Shown piece by piece: positions 45,122-55,072 of a DNA stretch of 64,000 nucleotides. This stretch comes from Thioclava indica (GTDB taxonomy: Bacteria > Pseudomonadota > Alphaproteobacteria > Rhodobacterales > Rhodobacteraceae), in the NCBI RefSeq assembly GCF_000714545.1, contig NZ_AUNB01000084.1, positions 1 through 64,000 on the forward strand. The letters are read 5' to 3'. A program made the position numbers and the translations under genes. The notes under the pieces were generated by a model. It was not told the DNA's origin, searched no databases, and saw only the letters and a program-made list of their open reading frames with translations. How positions within the stretch are numbered: the first letter of the stretch is position 1; every line of letters begins with the position of its first letter.

Positions 45122-46948
45122 CTATTGCGCCGCCTCGCTGTCTTCATCGCAATTGAGAAACCCGCCCGACTGGCGCGCCCAATAGCGGGCATACAACCCC
45201 TGCGCCGCCAGCAAATCGGCGTGGCTTCCCTGCTCTACAATACGACCCTGTTCCAGCACGATAATCCGGTCCATCTCGGCAATCGTGGACAGCCGGTGCG
45301 CAATCGCCAGCACCGTCTTGCCTGTCATCACGCGATGCAGTGCCGACTGGATCGACGCCTCGACCTCGGAATCCAAAGCCGATGTCGCCTCATCCAACAC
45401 AAGGATCGGTGCATCCTTTAAAAACGCCCGCGCAAGGGCAATCCGCTGGCGCTGCCCACCCGACAGCTTGACGCCGCGCTCACCCAGCTTGGCGTCGTAG
45501 CCGCGATTGCCCTCGTGATCTTGCATCGCGAGGATGAATTCATGCGCCTCGGCCTGTTTTGCCGCTGCAATCAGCTCATCCTCGCTAGCGTCCGGGCGGC
45601 CGTAAAGAATGTTTTCGCGCGCCGAGCGATTGAACATCGCTGTCTCTTGCGTGACCATCGCGATCTGGCGGCGCAGGCTTTCTTGCGTCACATCGCGAAT
45701 ATCGATCCCGTCGATCAAAACAGACCCTGTTTCGGCATCATAGAGCCTTAGAAGCAGCGCCACGAGCGTCGATTTCCCCGCCCCCGACGCCCCCACGATG
45801 CCAATGCGCTCGCCATCGGCAATACTCAGATCAAGCCCCTCGACGCCGCCTTTTTCGCGCCCATAGGCGAAACTCACATGATCAAAGCGGATCGCCCCGG
45901 CGACACTGCCCAGCTCACGCGCGTCCGGCGCGTCCGACAGTCCGTGATGGCGCGCAAGCGTGTGCATTCCATCCTCGGCCTCACCGATATTGGTCCAAAG
46001 CCCCATCAAGGCATTCGATACCCAGCCCGACATCTGCGCCAGCCGGATCGCAATCGCGCCAGAGGTCGCGATATCACCGGCACTGGCTTGCCCTCGCGAC
46101 CAAAGCCAGATCGCACCGCCGACCAAAAGAACCGGCAGCAACCCGGAATAGGCCATCTGCACCGTGCGATATAGGCTCTGAACTTGCCCAAAACGGGTCG
46201 TGCGCGTGCGAAACACCGCCATCGCGCCAAGGGCCGAGCGGTCTTCATATTCGGCATGCGCGAACAGCTTCACCGTTTTGATATTGGTGATCGTATCAAC
46301 AACTTGCCCCGTCACCATCGCCCGCGCCGAAGCGCGCGCCCGAGATTTGCCGCGAATATGGGGCAAAAAGGCCCGGATCAGAGACAAAAGGCCAATCGTC
46401 CAGACCACAAGCGCCACCGCGCCCCAACGATCAATCCCGATCAGCAGCAGCACCGAACCAAGGATCGAGGCCAACGCAAACAGCGCAGTATTGATCACCT
46501 CAGACACGGTATCAGTCACAGCGCGCGCGGTTTGCATCTGCTTTTGCGCGATCCGGCCTGCGAAATCATTGTCGAAAAACGTGACCGACTGCCCCATCGT
46601 CCAGCGATGCAGACGCGACAGAACCAGCGGCAGGATATTTGGGGAGATCAGCAGGTTGGTTGTGGCGGAGCTCAGCGCAAAAGCCGCGGGTCGAATGATC
46701 AAGTAAAAGCTGACAAACAGCACTAAAAGCCCGACGTTTTGCGCCAAGACCGCATCCGGGGCGCCACTAAGTGCAGCGTCGATCACCCTTCCCAAAAGCC
46801 ACGCCGAAATCACCTCCATTGCGCCAGCCAGGATTGACGCAGCACCCGAAATCACGATCAACGTGCTTGCGCCTTTCAGGCACCAGCGGAAAAAGGCGCC
46901 AAGGCTTTGCGGTGGCGGACCGTCGGCTTTTTGGAATGGATCAAACAT
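45122..46948 (-). CDS. ABC exporter, fused permease-ATPase (ABCB/MsbA-like)
   Basis: Half-transporter of 608 residues: six-TM exporter domain (about 25-330) and nucleotide-binding domain (about 360-595) with Walker A GASGAGKSTLV, signature LSGGQRQRIALARA and Walker B ILVLDEATSALDSE. Closest in layout to the MsbA/multidrug ABCB group, presumably a homodimer exporting a lipid or drug. Substrate unknown; stands alone between other genes on the same strand. Confidence 0.9.
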   Translation of the reverse strand: MFDPFQKADGPPPQSLGAFFRWCLKGASTLIVISGAASILAGAMEVISAWLLGRVIDAALSGAPDAVLAQNVGLLVLFVSFYLIIRPAAFALSSATTNLLISPNILPLVLSRLHRWTMGQSVTFFDNDFAGRIAQKQMQTARAVTDTVSEVINTALFALASILGSVLLLIGIDRWGAVALVVWTIGLLSLIRAFLPHIRGKSRARASARAMVTGQVVDTITNIKTVKLFAHAEYEDRSALGAMAVFRTRTTRFGQVQSLYRTVQMAYSGLLPVLLVGGAIWLWSRGQASAGDIATSGAIAIRLAQMSGWVSNALMGLWTNIGEAEDGMHTLARHHGLSDAPDARELGSVAGAIRFDHVSFAYGREKGGVEGLDLSIADGERIGIVGASGAGKSTLVALLLRLYDAETGSVLIDGIDIRDVTQESLRRQIAMVTQETAMFNRSARENILYGRPDASEDELIAAAKQAEAHEFILAMQDHEGNRGYDAKLGERGVKLSGGQRQRIALARAFLKDAPILVLDEATSALDSEVEASIQSALHRVMTGKTVLAIAHRLSTIAEMDRIIVLEQGRIVEQGSHADLLAAQGLYARYWARQSGGFLNCDEDSEAAQ

Positions 46949-47010
46949 AGAGGCTCGCTTTCACCTCTGGAATATAGGCCCCGCGCGAGCAGAGGAAAGC
47001 GCGCACCCGC

Positions 47011-48144
47011 CTAGCCAAGCAACTCATCGCGCATCAGCGTGAAATCCGAGGCAATCCAGCGCGCTTCAAGATCGCGGAGGCGCGCACCCAATTCTGGCCC
47101 TTGAAACGCGGGCATGAGATCAGCCGCTTTCACTGGAAAGACCTGATTTGCGCCGGAATAGACCCTGTTTTGCCAGTTTTTCGGCATCTCTTGCCCGATC
47201 AAAGCATGATGCAACAACAGCGCATCAGCCGCGTCCTCTTTGCCCAATTTATAGCCCAGAACCTCGGGGCGTTCGGGCGAAGCCATTGCATCGCGCAACC
47301 GCTCTAACCGACGCGTTTCGGGATTTGACAGGCGTAGCCGCTCGCTTACATCCTCGCCACCCAGCACCGCCAGACGTCGAATGGGGTCGGGGAGGCGGTC
47401 TTCCAGATGGACCAACGGGGCTAAAGCGCGCGCGTCAGCGCCGGGCAGAACAGCCGTCAAAATGCCAGCCTGCGCCATCGCCGCGACGGCGGGCGCTGGA
47501 TCGGGCGCAGCCAGCAGCTTTTTCATCTCGGCACCGATACGCTCATGCGAAAGTGTCTCTATTCCTGCGCAATTCTGCGCGCAGGCGGCCAATCCTTCAG
47601 CATCAAGATCGCGCCCATACCATGCCGTAAATCTAAAGAACCGCAGGATGCGCAGATAATCCTCGCGGATGCGGGCCTGCGCATCACCGACGAAACGCAC
47701 ATGGCGCGCGTTCAGATCGACGATACCGCTGCCCAACGGATCAAGCACTTCGCCATCTGCGCGCGCATATAGCGCGTTCATGGTAAAATCGCGCCGCGCG
47801 GCGTCCTCGAGCAAGTTGTCAGAAAACGCGACCGTCGCATGACGGCCATGGGTTTCGACATCGCGGCGAAAGGTGGTGACCTCATGCGGATGACCGTCGA
47901 CGACAACGGTAATAGTGCCATGCTCTAGCCCGGTCGGCACCGGTTTCAGCCCGGCGTCTTTCGCAAGCGCCATAACGCAATCGGGGCGCGCATCCGTGGC
48001 AATATCAATATCACTGACGTCAGCGTTAATGAGCCCGTCACGAACGCAGCCCCCCACCAGCAACGCCTGATGCCCTGCGTTTTCCAGCATCGCCAGCACT
48101 GCCTGCACATGACTGGCGCGCAGCCAATCGCCCGTAAGTTTCAT
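47011..48144 (-). CDS. cca: CCA tRNA nucleotidyltransferase / polyA polymerase family
   Basis: Class II nucleotidyltransferase that adds or repairs the tRNA 3' CCA end; 377 residues from ATG 48144. Motifs: LLVGGCVRDGLI, the catalytic SDIDIATDA (two carboxylates), RRDFTMNALYARADGEVLD, and DYLRILRFFRF. Start overlaps the NUDIX stop by four bases; the open frame upstream lies over that gene and is not used. Confidence 0.93.
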   Translation of the reverse strand: MKLTGDWLRASHVQAVLAMLENAGHQALLVGGCVRDGLINADVSDIDIATDARPDCVMALAKDAGLKPVPTGLEHGTITVVVDGHPHEVTTFRRDVETHGRHATVAFSDNLLEDAARRDFTMNALYARADGEVLDPLGSGIVDLNARHVRFVGDAQARIREDYLRILRFFRFTAWYGRDLDAEGLAACAQNCAGIETLSHERIGAEMKKLLAAPDPAPAVAAMAQAGILTAVLPGADARALAPLVHLEDRLPDPIRRLAVLGGEDVSERLRLSNPETRRLERLRDAMASPERPEVLGYKLGKEDAADALLLHHALIGQEMPKNWQNRVYSGANQVFPVKAADLMPAFQGPELGARLRDLEARWIASDFTLMRDELLG

Positions 48145-48737
48145 TGCGCCATCCCATCTGCCAAGGCCCGCAGCATACGTGCGGTTGCCCCCCAGATGTA
48201 GTAGGGGCCGTAAGGTGCGACGTAATAATGACGCCGCGCACCGCGCCAACGCCGCGATTCAACGCGGTAATTCGCGAGGTTCGAGATATGCGAGAGCGGC
48301 ACGGTGAAGACCTCGGCGACCTCGCCCGCCTCTGGTCGTGGCGTAAAGGGCGCTTTGATGCGCGCCAGCACAGGCGTCACCAGAAAAGACGTAACCGTTT
48401 CATGCGGCTCAAGCGTTCCCAATACCTCGACATTGGCAGGATCTAGGCGGATTTCCTCATGCGATTCACGCAGCGCAGCCCCGATTGGGCCATCGTCTCC
48501 GGGATCGACCTTGCCACCGGGAAACGAGATCTGGCCAGGGTGGTGGCGCAGATGCGAGCTGCGCTTGGTCAGATAGAGCAGCGGCTCGGCGCCGGAGACA
48601 TCAAACGCCACCAACACCCCCGCCGGGCGCAGTTTAAGACCCTCGGGCAATATCGTTTCAGGGTTCAGGTCGTAATCTGACGAGGGCCGCCCCGCCCGGC
48701 CCAAGGCGGCCAGAACCGGAGCAAGCGGATCAGTCAT
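48141..48737 (-). CDS. NUDIX hydrolase, CoA pyrophosphatase type (NudL/PCD1-like)
   Basis: Hydrolyses CoA and derivatives to 4'-phosphopantetheine and adenosine 3',5'-bisphosphate in its family. 198 residues; NUDIX box is G-G-K-V-D-P-G-D-D then RESHEEIRL, preceded by LTKRSSHLRHHPGQISFPGG, whose SSHLRxHxGQISFPGG pattern marks the CoA subclass. Overlaps hslO by eight bases and cca by four, so hslO-nudix-cca is one coupled operon. Confidence 0.9.
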   Translation of the reverse strand: MTDPLAPVLAALGRAGRPSSDYDLNPETILPEGLKLRPAGVLVAFDVSGAEPLLYLTKRSSHLRHHPGQISFPGGKVDPGDDGPIGAALRESHEEIRLDPANVEVLGTLEPHETVTSFLVTPVLARIKAPFTPRPEAGEVAEVFTVPLSHISNLANYRVESRRWRGARRHYYVAPYGPYYIWGATARMLRALADGMAQ

Positions 48738-49749
48738 TGTCGTCCTCACGCGGCGTGCCATCGGGCGCCTTTACGGCCTCAAACCCCAGTGTCTCCGGGT
48801 CGAATTGATAATGCGCGCCGCAAAATTGGCAATCAGCGGTGACCTTGCCGTCATCGGTGGTCATCGTGGCGATATCGCGCGCGGAATAGATCGACAGCGA
48901 GTTGCGCACGCGCTCGGCCGAGCAGGTGCAGCCGAACTCTACGCGCTGCGGATCAAAGACGCGCGGGCGCTCCTCGTGAAACAGCCGCACCAATAGATCG
49001 GTGGGCTGCACGGTCGGGCCGATCAGTTCCATATCCTCGACGGTATCAAGCAGCACATTCGCGCGCACCCAATTTTCGCCCTCTTCGCCATCCAGCAAAT
49101 CCTCGGGGTTCAGTAGACCCTCATCGCCCGATCCTTCGGACGCGATATGCAGCGGCGAGGCGGGCGGCATATGCTGCAACATCACACCCCCGGCACGCCA
49201 ACTTTCGCCCTGCCCCGGCAGGATCGAGCGCCCGAAGGACAGCTCGAACCGGGTGGCGAGCTGCTCGGATTGCGCGAAATAGGCCTCGGCGCAGGCACTA
49301 AGGGAGCCGCCAGCGAGCGGAGTGATCCCTTGATAAGGCGTCGTATCCTGCCCCTGATCGATCAGAATGGCGAAGTAGCCGTGACCGATCTGGCTAAACG
49401 GGTCAGCGCCGTGATCTAGCGCCTCGGCGTCATAACTTGCCCAGCCGCGAATGCGCGCCGGCGCACCGTCAGCGGTGGGGGCGTAGTAATCTGTGGCAAT
49501 AATGCGGATCGGGCCATTGCCGCGCACTTGGATCGACAGCTTCCAGCGCAGCTTGATCGTCTGCCCGATCATCGCCGTCAAAAGCGCGACTTCAGCGACC
49601 AGCATCTCAACAACGCGCGGATAGTCATGCTGCGAGAGCACCTCTTCCAGCACCCCGTCAAGGCGCGCGACCCGCCCACGAATATCGGAGCGGTCAAGTT
49701 GGAACGGCAGAACGGTATCGTCCCAGGCGATTTGGGAAAGCTTCGACAT
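48730..49749 (-). CDS. hslO: Hsp33, redox-regulated molecular chaperone
   Basis: Cytoplasmic holdase activated by oxidation of its zinc-binding cysteines. From ATG 49749 (AGGAG four bases upstream) 339 residues. The C-terminal zinc motif is present as CTC (EFGCTCSAERV) and CQFC (DCQFCGAHY). The domain order matches the family. Head of the hslO-NUDIX-cca operon and divergent from another NUDIX gene. Confidence 0.94.
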   Translation of the reverse strand: MSKLSQIAWDDTVLPFQLDRSDIRGRVARLDGVLEEVLSQHDYPRVVEMLVAEVALLTAMIGQTIKLRWKLSIQVRGNGPIRIIATDYYAPTADGAPARIRGWASYDAEALDHGADPFSQIGHGYFAILIDQGQDTTPYQGITPLAGGSLSACAEAYFAQSEQLATRFELSFGRSILPGQGESWRAGGVMLQHMPPASPLHIASEGSGDEGLLNPEDLLDGEEGENWVRANVLLDTVEDMELIGPTVQPTDLLVRLFHEERPRVFDPQRVEFGCTCSAERVRNSLSIYSARDIATMTTDDGKVTADCQFCGAHYQFDPETLGFEAVKAPDGTPREDDND

Positions 49750-49846
49750 GGTGCTCCTGGCGGGCTCAATGGGGTTTTCGGAAGGCGCGCGGCCTGCCAT
49801 ACAATCCCTATATAGGCGGGGCAACCGCAGACCCAAGGGGGCACTG

Positions 49847-50344
49847 ATGATCCGCAGATTTGGCGACAGCGTGAAAACGGGACAGCGCTACAAGCTGCGG
49901 CCCGGCGCATATGGCGTGTTGATGCGGAACAGGCGGATTTTACTGACGCATCAAGAAGCCCCTGTTCCGGAATTCCAGCTGCCCGGCGGCGGCGTGGACC
50001 CCGGCGAAAGCGCCATCGCAGCCCTGCACCGCGAGGTGTTTGAGGAAACCGGTTGGTCGATTGCCACGCCCGTCAGGCTCGGAGCGTTTCGCCGGTTTGT
50101 CTATATGCCGGAATATGATCTCTGGGCTGAAAAACTGTGCATGATCTACGCCGCGCGCCCGGCGTCGCGCCGCGGACCGCCCAGCGAACCTGACCATCGC
50201 GCCGTTTGGATGGCTTCGAACAAAGCTGTGAATGCGCTGGGAAACGATGGGGATCGTCACTTTTTGCAACGCGTTTTGCGAACGCCCAAACCACAAACAA
50301 AGTCAAGGCGATATTTTGAGACTCGCGCAACAAATTGGGGTTGA
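49847..50344 (+). CDS. NUDIX hydrolase, unknown substrate
   Basis: A 165-residue NUDIX protein starting at ATG 49847 (AAGGGGGCACTG before it). The box is GGGVDPGESAIAALHREVFEETGW, written here with spaces as GGGVDPGESA IAALHREVFEETGW: all glutamates are present. Nucleotide-type substrates are likely but unspecified. Divergent from hslO across about 100 bases. Confidence 0.88.
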   Translation: MIRRFGDSVKTGQRYKLRPGAYGVLMRNRRILLTHQEAPVPEFQLPGGGVDPGESAIAALHREVFEETGWSIATPVRLGAFRRFVYMPEYDLWAEKLCMIYAARPASRRGPPSEPDHRAVWMASNKAVNALGNDGDRHFLQRVLRTPKPQTKSRRYFETRATNWG

Positions 50345-50408
50345 CGAAGCAAAACATGCTATCTTTAGCGTGAGAAATCATCTATCTACGCCTTAGCAGT
50401 AAAAATTA

Positions 50409-50422
50409 TCACCAAATGGTGA
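50409..50422 (+). promoter_or_regulatory. Inverted repeat upstream of the adhesin gene
   Basis: TCACCA-AA-TGGTGA, a 6-bp inverted repeat in a low-GC gap 52 bases before the adhesin start. A candidate operator for the secretion island; no partner regulator is known. Confidence 0.4.
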
Positions 50423-50473
50423 AGTGAAATCGGCGGATCAAACCATGCCGATATATGAGGCGGAGTAGGTATT

Positions 50474-53400
50474 ATGGTAAAGTCAGTGGACTTTGCTGTT
50501 CGCGATAACGCGGGCGGTGTTGTGTATGGTTCGGTCGCAGGTGACGGTGGCGGGGCCTTTGTGCAAATGGGCGCGAGCGAGGATATCTCGCTCAATCTGC
50601 GCCGCGCGAGCATCCTGAAATATACCCGCGATGGCGGTGACCTACTGGTCGATCTCGCCGATGGTCGCGTAATCACGCTTGCAGGCTTTTTCGCACCCGG
50701 CGAAGGCCAGGAAAACCAGCTGATGATTTCCGCCGATGGCGAACTTGCACAAGTCTCGCTTGAAGACATGGGCGATGGCGTGATGTTTGCCAGCTATGGC
50801 GAACCAGAAGTCAGCGGCGACAAGTGGAGCCCGAATGACCGTCTCGCCTTTCTGGATGGTGACGAACTTTTGGCGCCCGTTGTCGAAGATGAAACAACCG
50901 GTATGGCAGCCTTTGCCCCTGCGCTTTTGGGTGGTTTGGGCGGCGCTGGCGCCGCTGGCGTTGCGGCCGCAGGGGTCGCAGGTGCGGCTGTTATTGGCGG
51001 TGGCGGTGGCGGCGGTGGCAATGGCGGCAGCTCCGGCCCGATCATTCCCACGGTGAATGATCCCAACGACGATTCCACGCTCACCACCAATACCGAAAAC
51101 CCCGAAGCGGTGGTTTCGGGCACGGGCGAACCGGGCTCGACCGTCGACGTCACGATTGGCGATCAGACCGAGCAGACCGAAATCGACGAAGACGGCAACT
51201 GGGAGGTCGAGTTCAAGGATGACACCCTGCCCGATGATGGCGATTACAGCTCTGAAGTGATTGTGACGGCACCAGATGGCACAGAATATGATCTCGATGG
51301 GCCCGATTTCCTGATCGACATGACGCCCCCTGCGGTGGAAATCACCGAAGGTGCACAATCGACCGGCGATGTCGAAAACCTCGAAGAATATGCCGATGGT
51401 ATCTCGATCACCGGTCAGGGGGAGGCAGGCGCTTCGATCTCTGTTGAGGTGGACGGTCAGACCCAGGAAACCATCGTGGGCGAGGATGGCAGCTGGACGG
51501 TGACCTTCCCGCAAGACCAGCTTCCCGGCGGCACCTACACCACCGAAATGACAGTCGTTGCGACAGACATCCACGGCAACACTACGACGATCACCGACAA
51601 TCTTGTGGTCGATACCGCGATCACGCTGACCCAAACCATGACGCCGGGCGGCGCCGATGGGGTAGTGAACGCAGCCGAACTGGCCGCTGGCGTCTCTATC
51701 GGCGGGGCGGTCGATGCGGGCTCCACTGTTGTGGTGACCTTGGCCGATGGCACGACCGTGCCCGGCACCGTCAGCAATGGCAACTGGAGTGCGACAATTC
51801 CGGCCAGCCATCTGACCGGCGAAGGCACTGCGAGCTACACCGTCAGCGCAACGGATCCCAACGGCAACACCACCAACTTGCCGGGCACTGTCACCTATGA
51901 CACCGAGCTCAATGATCTGACCTTCTCCACCAACACCCCTAACAGCCAGATCGCGGATAACGTGGTCAATGGTACTGAGGGGACAAGCGGCGTGGCTGTC
52001 ACTGGCACTGTTGAACCGGGCGCGCAATCGGTCACGCTGACGCTTGCGAATGGTACCAATATCCCCACGACCATCGCGGCTGATGGAAGCTGGAGCGCCT
52101 CGATCCCGGCCAATTATGTGACCGGTGAAGGCACGTTGAACTACACGGTCAACGCCGTTGATGGCGCGGGCAACACGCTGAGCACGCCGATGAGCGGCTC
52201 GGTGCAGTACGACACGCTGGTCAACCAGTTCACCCTGAACGGGGCGACGGGCGGCAGCGATGGCGTGGTTAACGCGAGCGAAGCCAATAGCGTCACTGTC
52301 AGCGGCACTGTCGAGGCGGGATCGAGCGTCGTGCTAACGCTGGCTGACGGATCCACCGTGAACGCGCAGGTCACCGGCACCAGTTGGAGCGCAACCTTCC
52401 CAAGCGCACAATTCGACGGCGAAGGTGTGCTGAATTATACTGCGGTGGCGACCGATGCCTATGGCAACAGCTCGAACGCGCTTGCGGGCACGGTGACTTA
52501 TGACACCGAGCTTAACGATCTGACCGTCAGCACCGCGACGCCCAACAGCCAAATCGCGGATGGTGTCGTGAACGCCAGCGAGGGCGCTGGTGGCGTCATG
52601 ATGACCGGCACGGTCGAGGCAGGCGCGCAGTCTGTCACGCTGACGCTGGCCGATGGCTCGACGGTTCAGGGCGCGATCAACGGCACAAGCTGGAGCGCGA
52701 CGATCCCGGCCTCGATGATCGCATCTTCCGAGGGCACGCTGAACTACACGCTCAACGCGGTCGATGGTCATGGCAACACGCTGAGCACCCCGATTTCGGG
52801 TGCGATTGCCTACGATACGGTTGTCACCAATTTCAGCGAAACGGGGCAGGTCGCAGGCGATGATGTCGTCAACGCAACCGAGGCTGCAGCAGGCTACACG
52901 ATCAGCGGCACGGTCGAGGCTGGCTCGCAAGTTGTGGTTCATATGAACGGCCAAGACTACCCGGCATCCGTTCAGGGCGGCGACTGGTCGGTCACTCTTG
53001 GGGCCAGTGATCTGGGCGCAACGAGCGGCACAATGACCTACACCGTGTCCGCGACCGATATGCATGGCAACACCGCGATCCTAAATGATGGTGACGGCAA
53101 CGATCTGTCCTTCACCTTCGACCTTGAGGCCCCCGATGCCCCCGGCATCATCGGCTTTACCCGCGATGAAGGCTCGCTCTTGGGTCTGCGCACCGAACAT
53201 GCCGAAAATGAGCTGGCTTTCTCGGCGGTGAACTCGCAGGGCACAGTATCGGAGGTTACACTTGATGGCGATCCTGCCGTGCGCACCAACTATACCTCAT
53301 ATGATTTCGACAGCCCGGTCCCTAACGGATCGTATCTTGTCGTGTCAGATACGGATGCGGCTGGGAACGAATCCTCAACCCTGTTGGTGGTCGACAATAG

Positions 53401-53695
53401 CAGCGCGGTGACGGTCGATCTGTCACGCGGCGGTCTATCGGATTTCGACTTCTCTTCGATTGACCTTACCTTCGCACCCGATGCGAATCTAACGATCACC
53501 GACAGCCAGATTCAGGCGCTCACCGGACCCGATCACACGATCACGATCGAGGGCGACGCCAACGATCACGTCACGGCCATCGGGGCGCAGGATACCGGCA
53601 CGGATGTAACCGTCGACGGGCAGACGCACAGCGTTTACTCGCTGGGTGACAGCACGCTGATCGTGGATGACGAAATCAGCAACCTGACGATCTGA
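50474..53695 (+). CDS. BapA-type Ig-repeat adhesin, type I secretion substrate
   Basis: A 1073-residue acidic surface/biofilm protein. It has no Sec signal; its export partners follow directly. The N-terminal module (1-130) resembles the Bap/BapA prefix domain. It is followed by an alanine/glycine linker (about 155-195) and seven Ig-like domains of 90-105 residues (about 195-880), then a non-repetitive C-terminal part (880-1073) ending with aliphatic residues (DDEISNLTI), fitting a C-terminal T1SS signal. Domains 4-7 form an ABAB array: a 201-residue unit (603 bp) is duplicated, with YDTELNDLT at residues 475 and 676. No RTX nonapeptides are present. Low-GC-independent codon use looks normal for the genome. 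Family naming is by domain layout. Confidence 0.85.
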   Translation: MVKSVDFAVRDNAGGVVYGSVAGDGGGAFVQMGASEDISLNLRRASILKYTRDGGDLLVDLADGRVITLAGFFAPGEGQENQLMISADGELAQVSLEDMGDGVMFASYGEPEVSGDKWSPNDRLAFLDGDELLAPVVEDETTGMAAFAPALLGGLGGAGAAGVAAAGVAGAAVIGGGGGGGGNGGSSGPIIPTVNDPNDDSTLTTNTENPEAVVSGTGEPGSTVDVTIGDQTEQTEIDEDGNWEVEFKDDTLPDDGDYSSEVIVTAPDGTEYDLDGPDFLIDMTPPAVEITEGAQSTGDVENLEEYADGISITGQGEAGASISVEVDGQTQETIVGEDGSWTVTFPQDQLPGGTYTTEMTVVATDIHGNTTTITDNLVVDTAITLTQTMTPGGADGVVNAAELAAGVSIGGAVDAGSTVVVTLADGTTVPGTVSNGNWSATIPASHLTGEGTASYTVSATDPNGNTTNLPGTVTYDTELNDLTFSTNTPNSQIADNVVNGTEGTSGVAVTGTVEPGAQSVTLTLANGTNIPTTIAADGSWSASIPANYVTGEGTLNYTVNAVDGAGNTLSTPMSGSVQYDTLVNQFTLNGATGGSDGVVNASEANSVTVSGTVEAGSSVVLTLADGSTVNAQVTGTSWSATFPSAQFDGEGVLNYTAVATDAYGNSSNALAGTVTYDTELNDLTVSTATPNSQIADGVVNASEGAGGVMMTGTVEAGAQSVTLTLADGSTVQGAINGTSWSATIPASMIASSEGTLNYTLNAVDGHGNTLSTPISGAIAYDTVVTNFSETGQVAGDDVVNATEAAAGYTISGTVEAGSQVVVHMNGQDYPASVQGGDWSVTLGASDLGATSGTMTYTVSATDMHGNTAILNDGDGNDLSFTFDLEAPDAPGIIGFTRDEGSLLGLRTEHAENELAFSAVNSQGTVSEVTLDGDPAVRTNYTSYDFDSPVPNGSYLVVSDTDAAGNESSTLLVVDNSSAVTVDLSRGGLSDFDFSSIDLTFAPDANLTITDSQIQALTGPDHTITIEGDANDHVTAIGAQDTGTDVTVDGQTHSVYSLGDSTLIVDDEISNLTI
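51896..53101 (+). repeat. 603-bp two-domain tandem repeat inside the adhesin
   Basis: The sequence starting TATGACACCGAGCT at 51896 recurs at 52499, and the following Ig pair (A: NSQIADxVVNxxEG; B: GVVNASEA) is repeated with modest divergence. Copy number is therefore likely to vary between strains by recombination. Confidence 0.75.
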
Positions 53696-53709
53696 TCGGG
53701 GCGCTGGAA

Positions 53710-55056
53710 ATGGTCCAAACGCCAAACAGAAACGCGCGTCGCCAGCTTGGGCGCGCGCGACTGGCCGTCGGCGGCTTTGCCATGCTGCTTTCGGGCTGCA
53801 TGTCAGACGGGCTGCCCTTTCCAACCCGCAACGCGATTGATCCAACAAGCATCACCGCCCCCAAACCGGGGGCGGCCCGCCTGCCCGGCACGACCGCGCA
53901 AAGCTCTAGCGTCATCGCCGATCTTGAGGCGCGCCGCTCGGTTCTGCCCGCCACGGGTGCCTATGCGCAGATCGCAACCGCGGTGCTTGATCACTCCGCG
54001 GGACCAGCGCAGGCCGATCTGCGTGTGGCCCGCCTGACCGCGAAAGCGAAATCGAAAAACTGGATGCCCCAGATCGGTCCCAGCATCAGCCTGTCGAGCC
54101 TTGATCAGCTGGTCACGCAACTCGTCGTCGATCAGGTACTTTTCGATAATGGCGCGAAAAAGGCCGAACGCGAATTCGCCGCCGCCGATGTCGAGGTCGC
54201 CGCCGTTGGCCTGTCGCAAGAGATGAACGACAAGGTTTATGACGGCCTGAAATTCTATGTCTCCAGCCTCAAAGCGCAGGCTCAGGCGCAGGTTGGCGTG
54301 CAAAGCGCCGCTGAAATGGCCGAGTTTGAACGGATCTTGCGCGAGCGCGCCAAGGGCGGGCTGTCGGACCTGTCCGAAGTGCGCATCGTAGCGCAAAAAC
54401 GCGCCGAGGCGCAGGCCGAAGCCGATGCTGACCGCGACGCTTCGAACGCCGCGATCGCGCAACTGCGCGCGATGACGGGCGCGCCCCTGACCGGGCTTTC
54501 GGGGCTGACACAGATCACACTGCCCGCGGCCACGCCCGAGGCGCTTGACGTCAAACTCGCGCAAAGCGAACAAGCCCGCGCCAATGCCGAGGCCAAGCTG
54601 GCCCGCGCCGGTCACCTGCCCGGGCTTGGGGTGAGCGCCGCTGTTGGCGATGGCAAGCCCGAGCTAGGTTTGAACATGGGCATGACGCAGATGCTTGGCT
54701 TTGGCCGAGGCGACACGCTTGCTGCGCTGGATGCGCAGATCGACGCCGCCGATACCCGCGTCGCAGACTCCCGTCAGAAAGCCGAGCGCCGCCAAGCTGC
54801 CCTGCACGCCAAACTCAGCGCGCTTGAGCGCCAGTCGACACGCGACGCCGCCCTCGTCGAACAGGCCGAAAGCGGGTTGGAACTGTTCAAGCGCCAATAC
54901 CAGATGGGCCGCCGTCGTCTGATGGAATTGGTTGGCAATTACGAGAGTTATGCGGCCCTTAAACGCGCGCAAGTTGCGCTCCAGTATGACATCGCGTTGA
55001 TAAAGCTGGATTTAGCGCGTGAATACGGGATATTGGTGGACGGAAGAAAAGTATAA
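53710..55056 (+). CDS. TolC-family outer membrane efflux/secretion protein
   Basis: Outer-membrane channel of the type I secretion system. 448 residues with a lipoprotein-type signal (LLSGC). It has repeated helical/beta segments of the OEP fold: LVTQLVVDQVLFDNGAKKAE and the later LFKRQYQMGRRRLMELVGNYE. Shorter N-terminus than TolC. Lies 14 bases after the adhesin stop and 16 bases before the ABC gene, forming one operon. Confidence 0.9.
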   Translation: MVQTPNRNARRQLGRARLAVGGFAMLLSGCMSDGLPFPTRNAIDPTSITAPKPGAARLPGTTAQSSSVIADLEARRSVLPATGAYAQIATAVLDHSAGPAQADLRVARLTAKAKSKNWMPQIGPSISLSSLDQLVTQLVVDQVLFDNGAKKAEREFAAADVEVAAVGLSQEMNDKVYDGLKFYVSSLKAQAQAQVGVQSAAEMAEFERILRERAKGGLSDLSEVRIVAQKRAEAQAEADADRDASNAAIAQLRAMTGAPLTGLSGLTQITLPAATPEALDVKLAQSEQARANAEAKLARAGHLPGLGVSAAVGDGKPELGLNMGMTQMLGFGRGDTLAALDAQIDAADTRVADSRQKAERRQAALHAKLSALERQSTRDAALVEQAESGLELFKRQYQMGRRRLMELVGNYESYAALKRAQVALQYDIALIKLDLAREYGILVDGRKV

Positions 55057-55072
55057 CAAGGTTTAGGGGCAG

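Noticed and set aside
50642-52027. 461-codon minus-strand frame within the adhesin gene
   Set aside because: Its repetitive, Arg/Gly/Ala-rich translation mirrors the adhesin repeats; there is no independent start signal.
50474-53695. RTX calcium-binding repeats in the adhesin
   Set aside because: No GGxGxDxxx nonapeptides were seen; the repeats are Ig-like.
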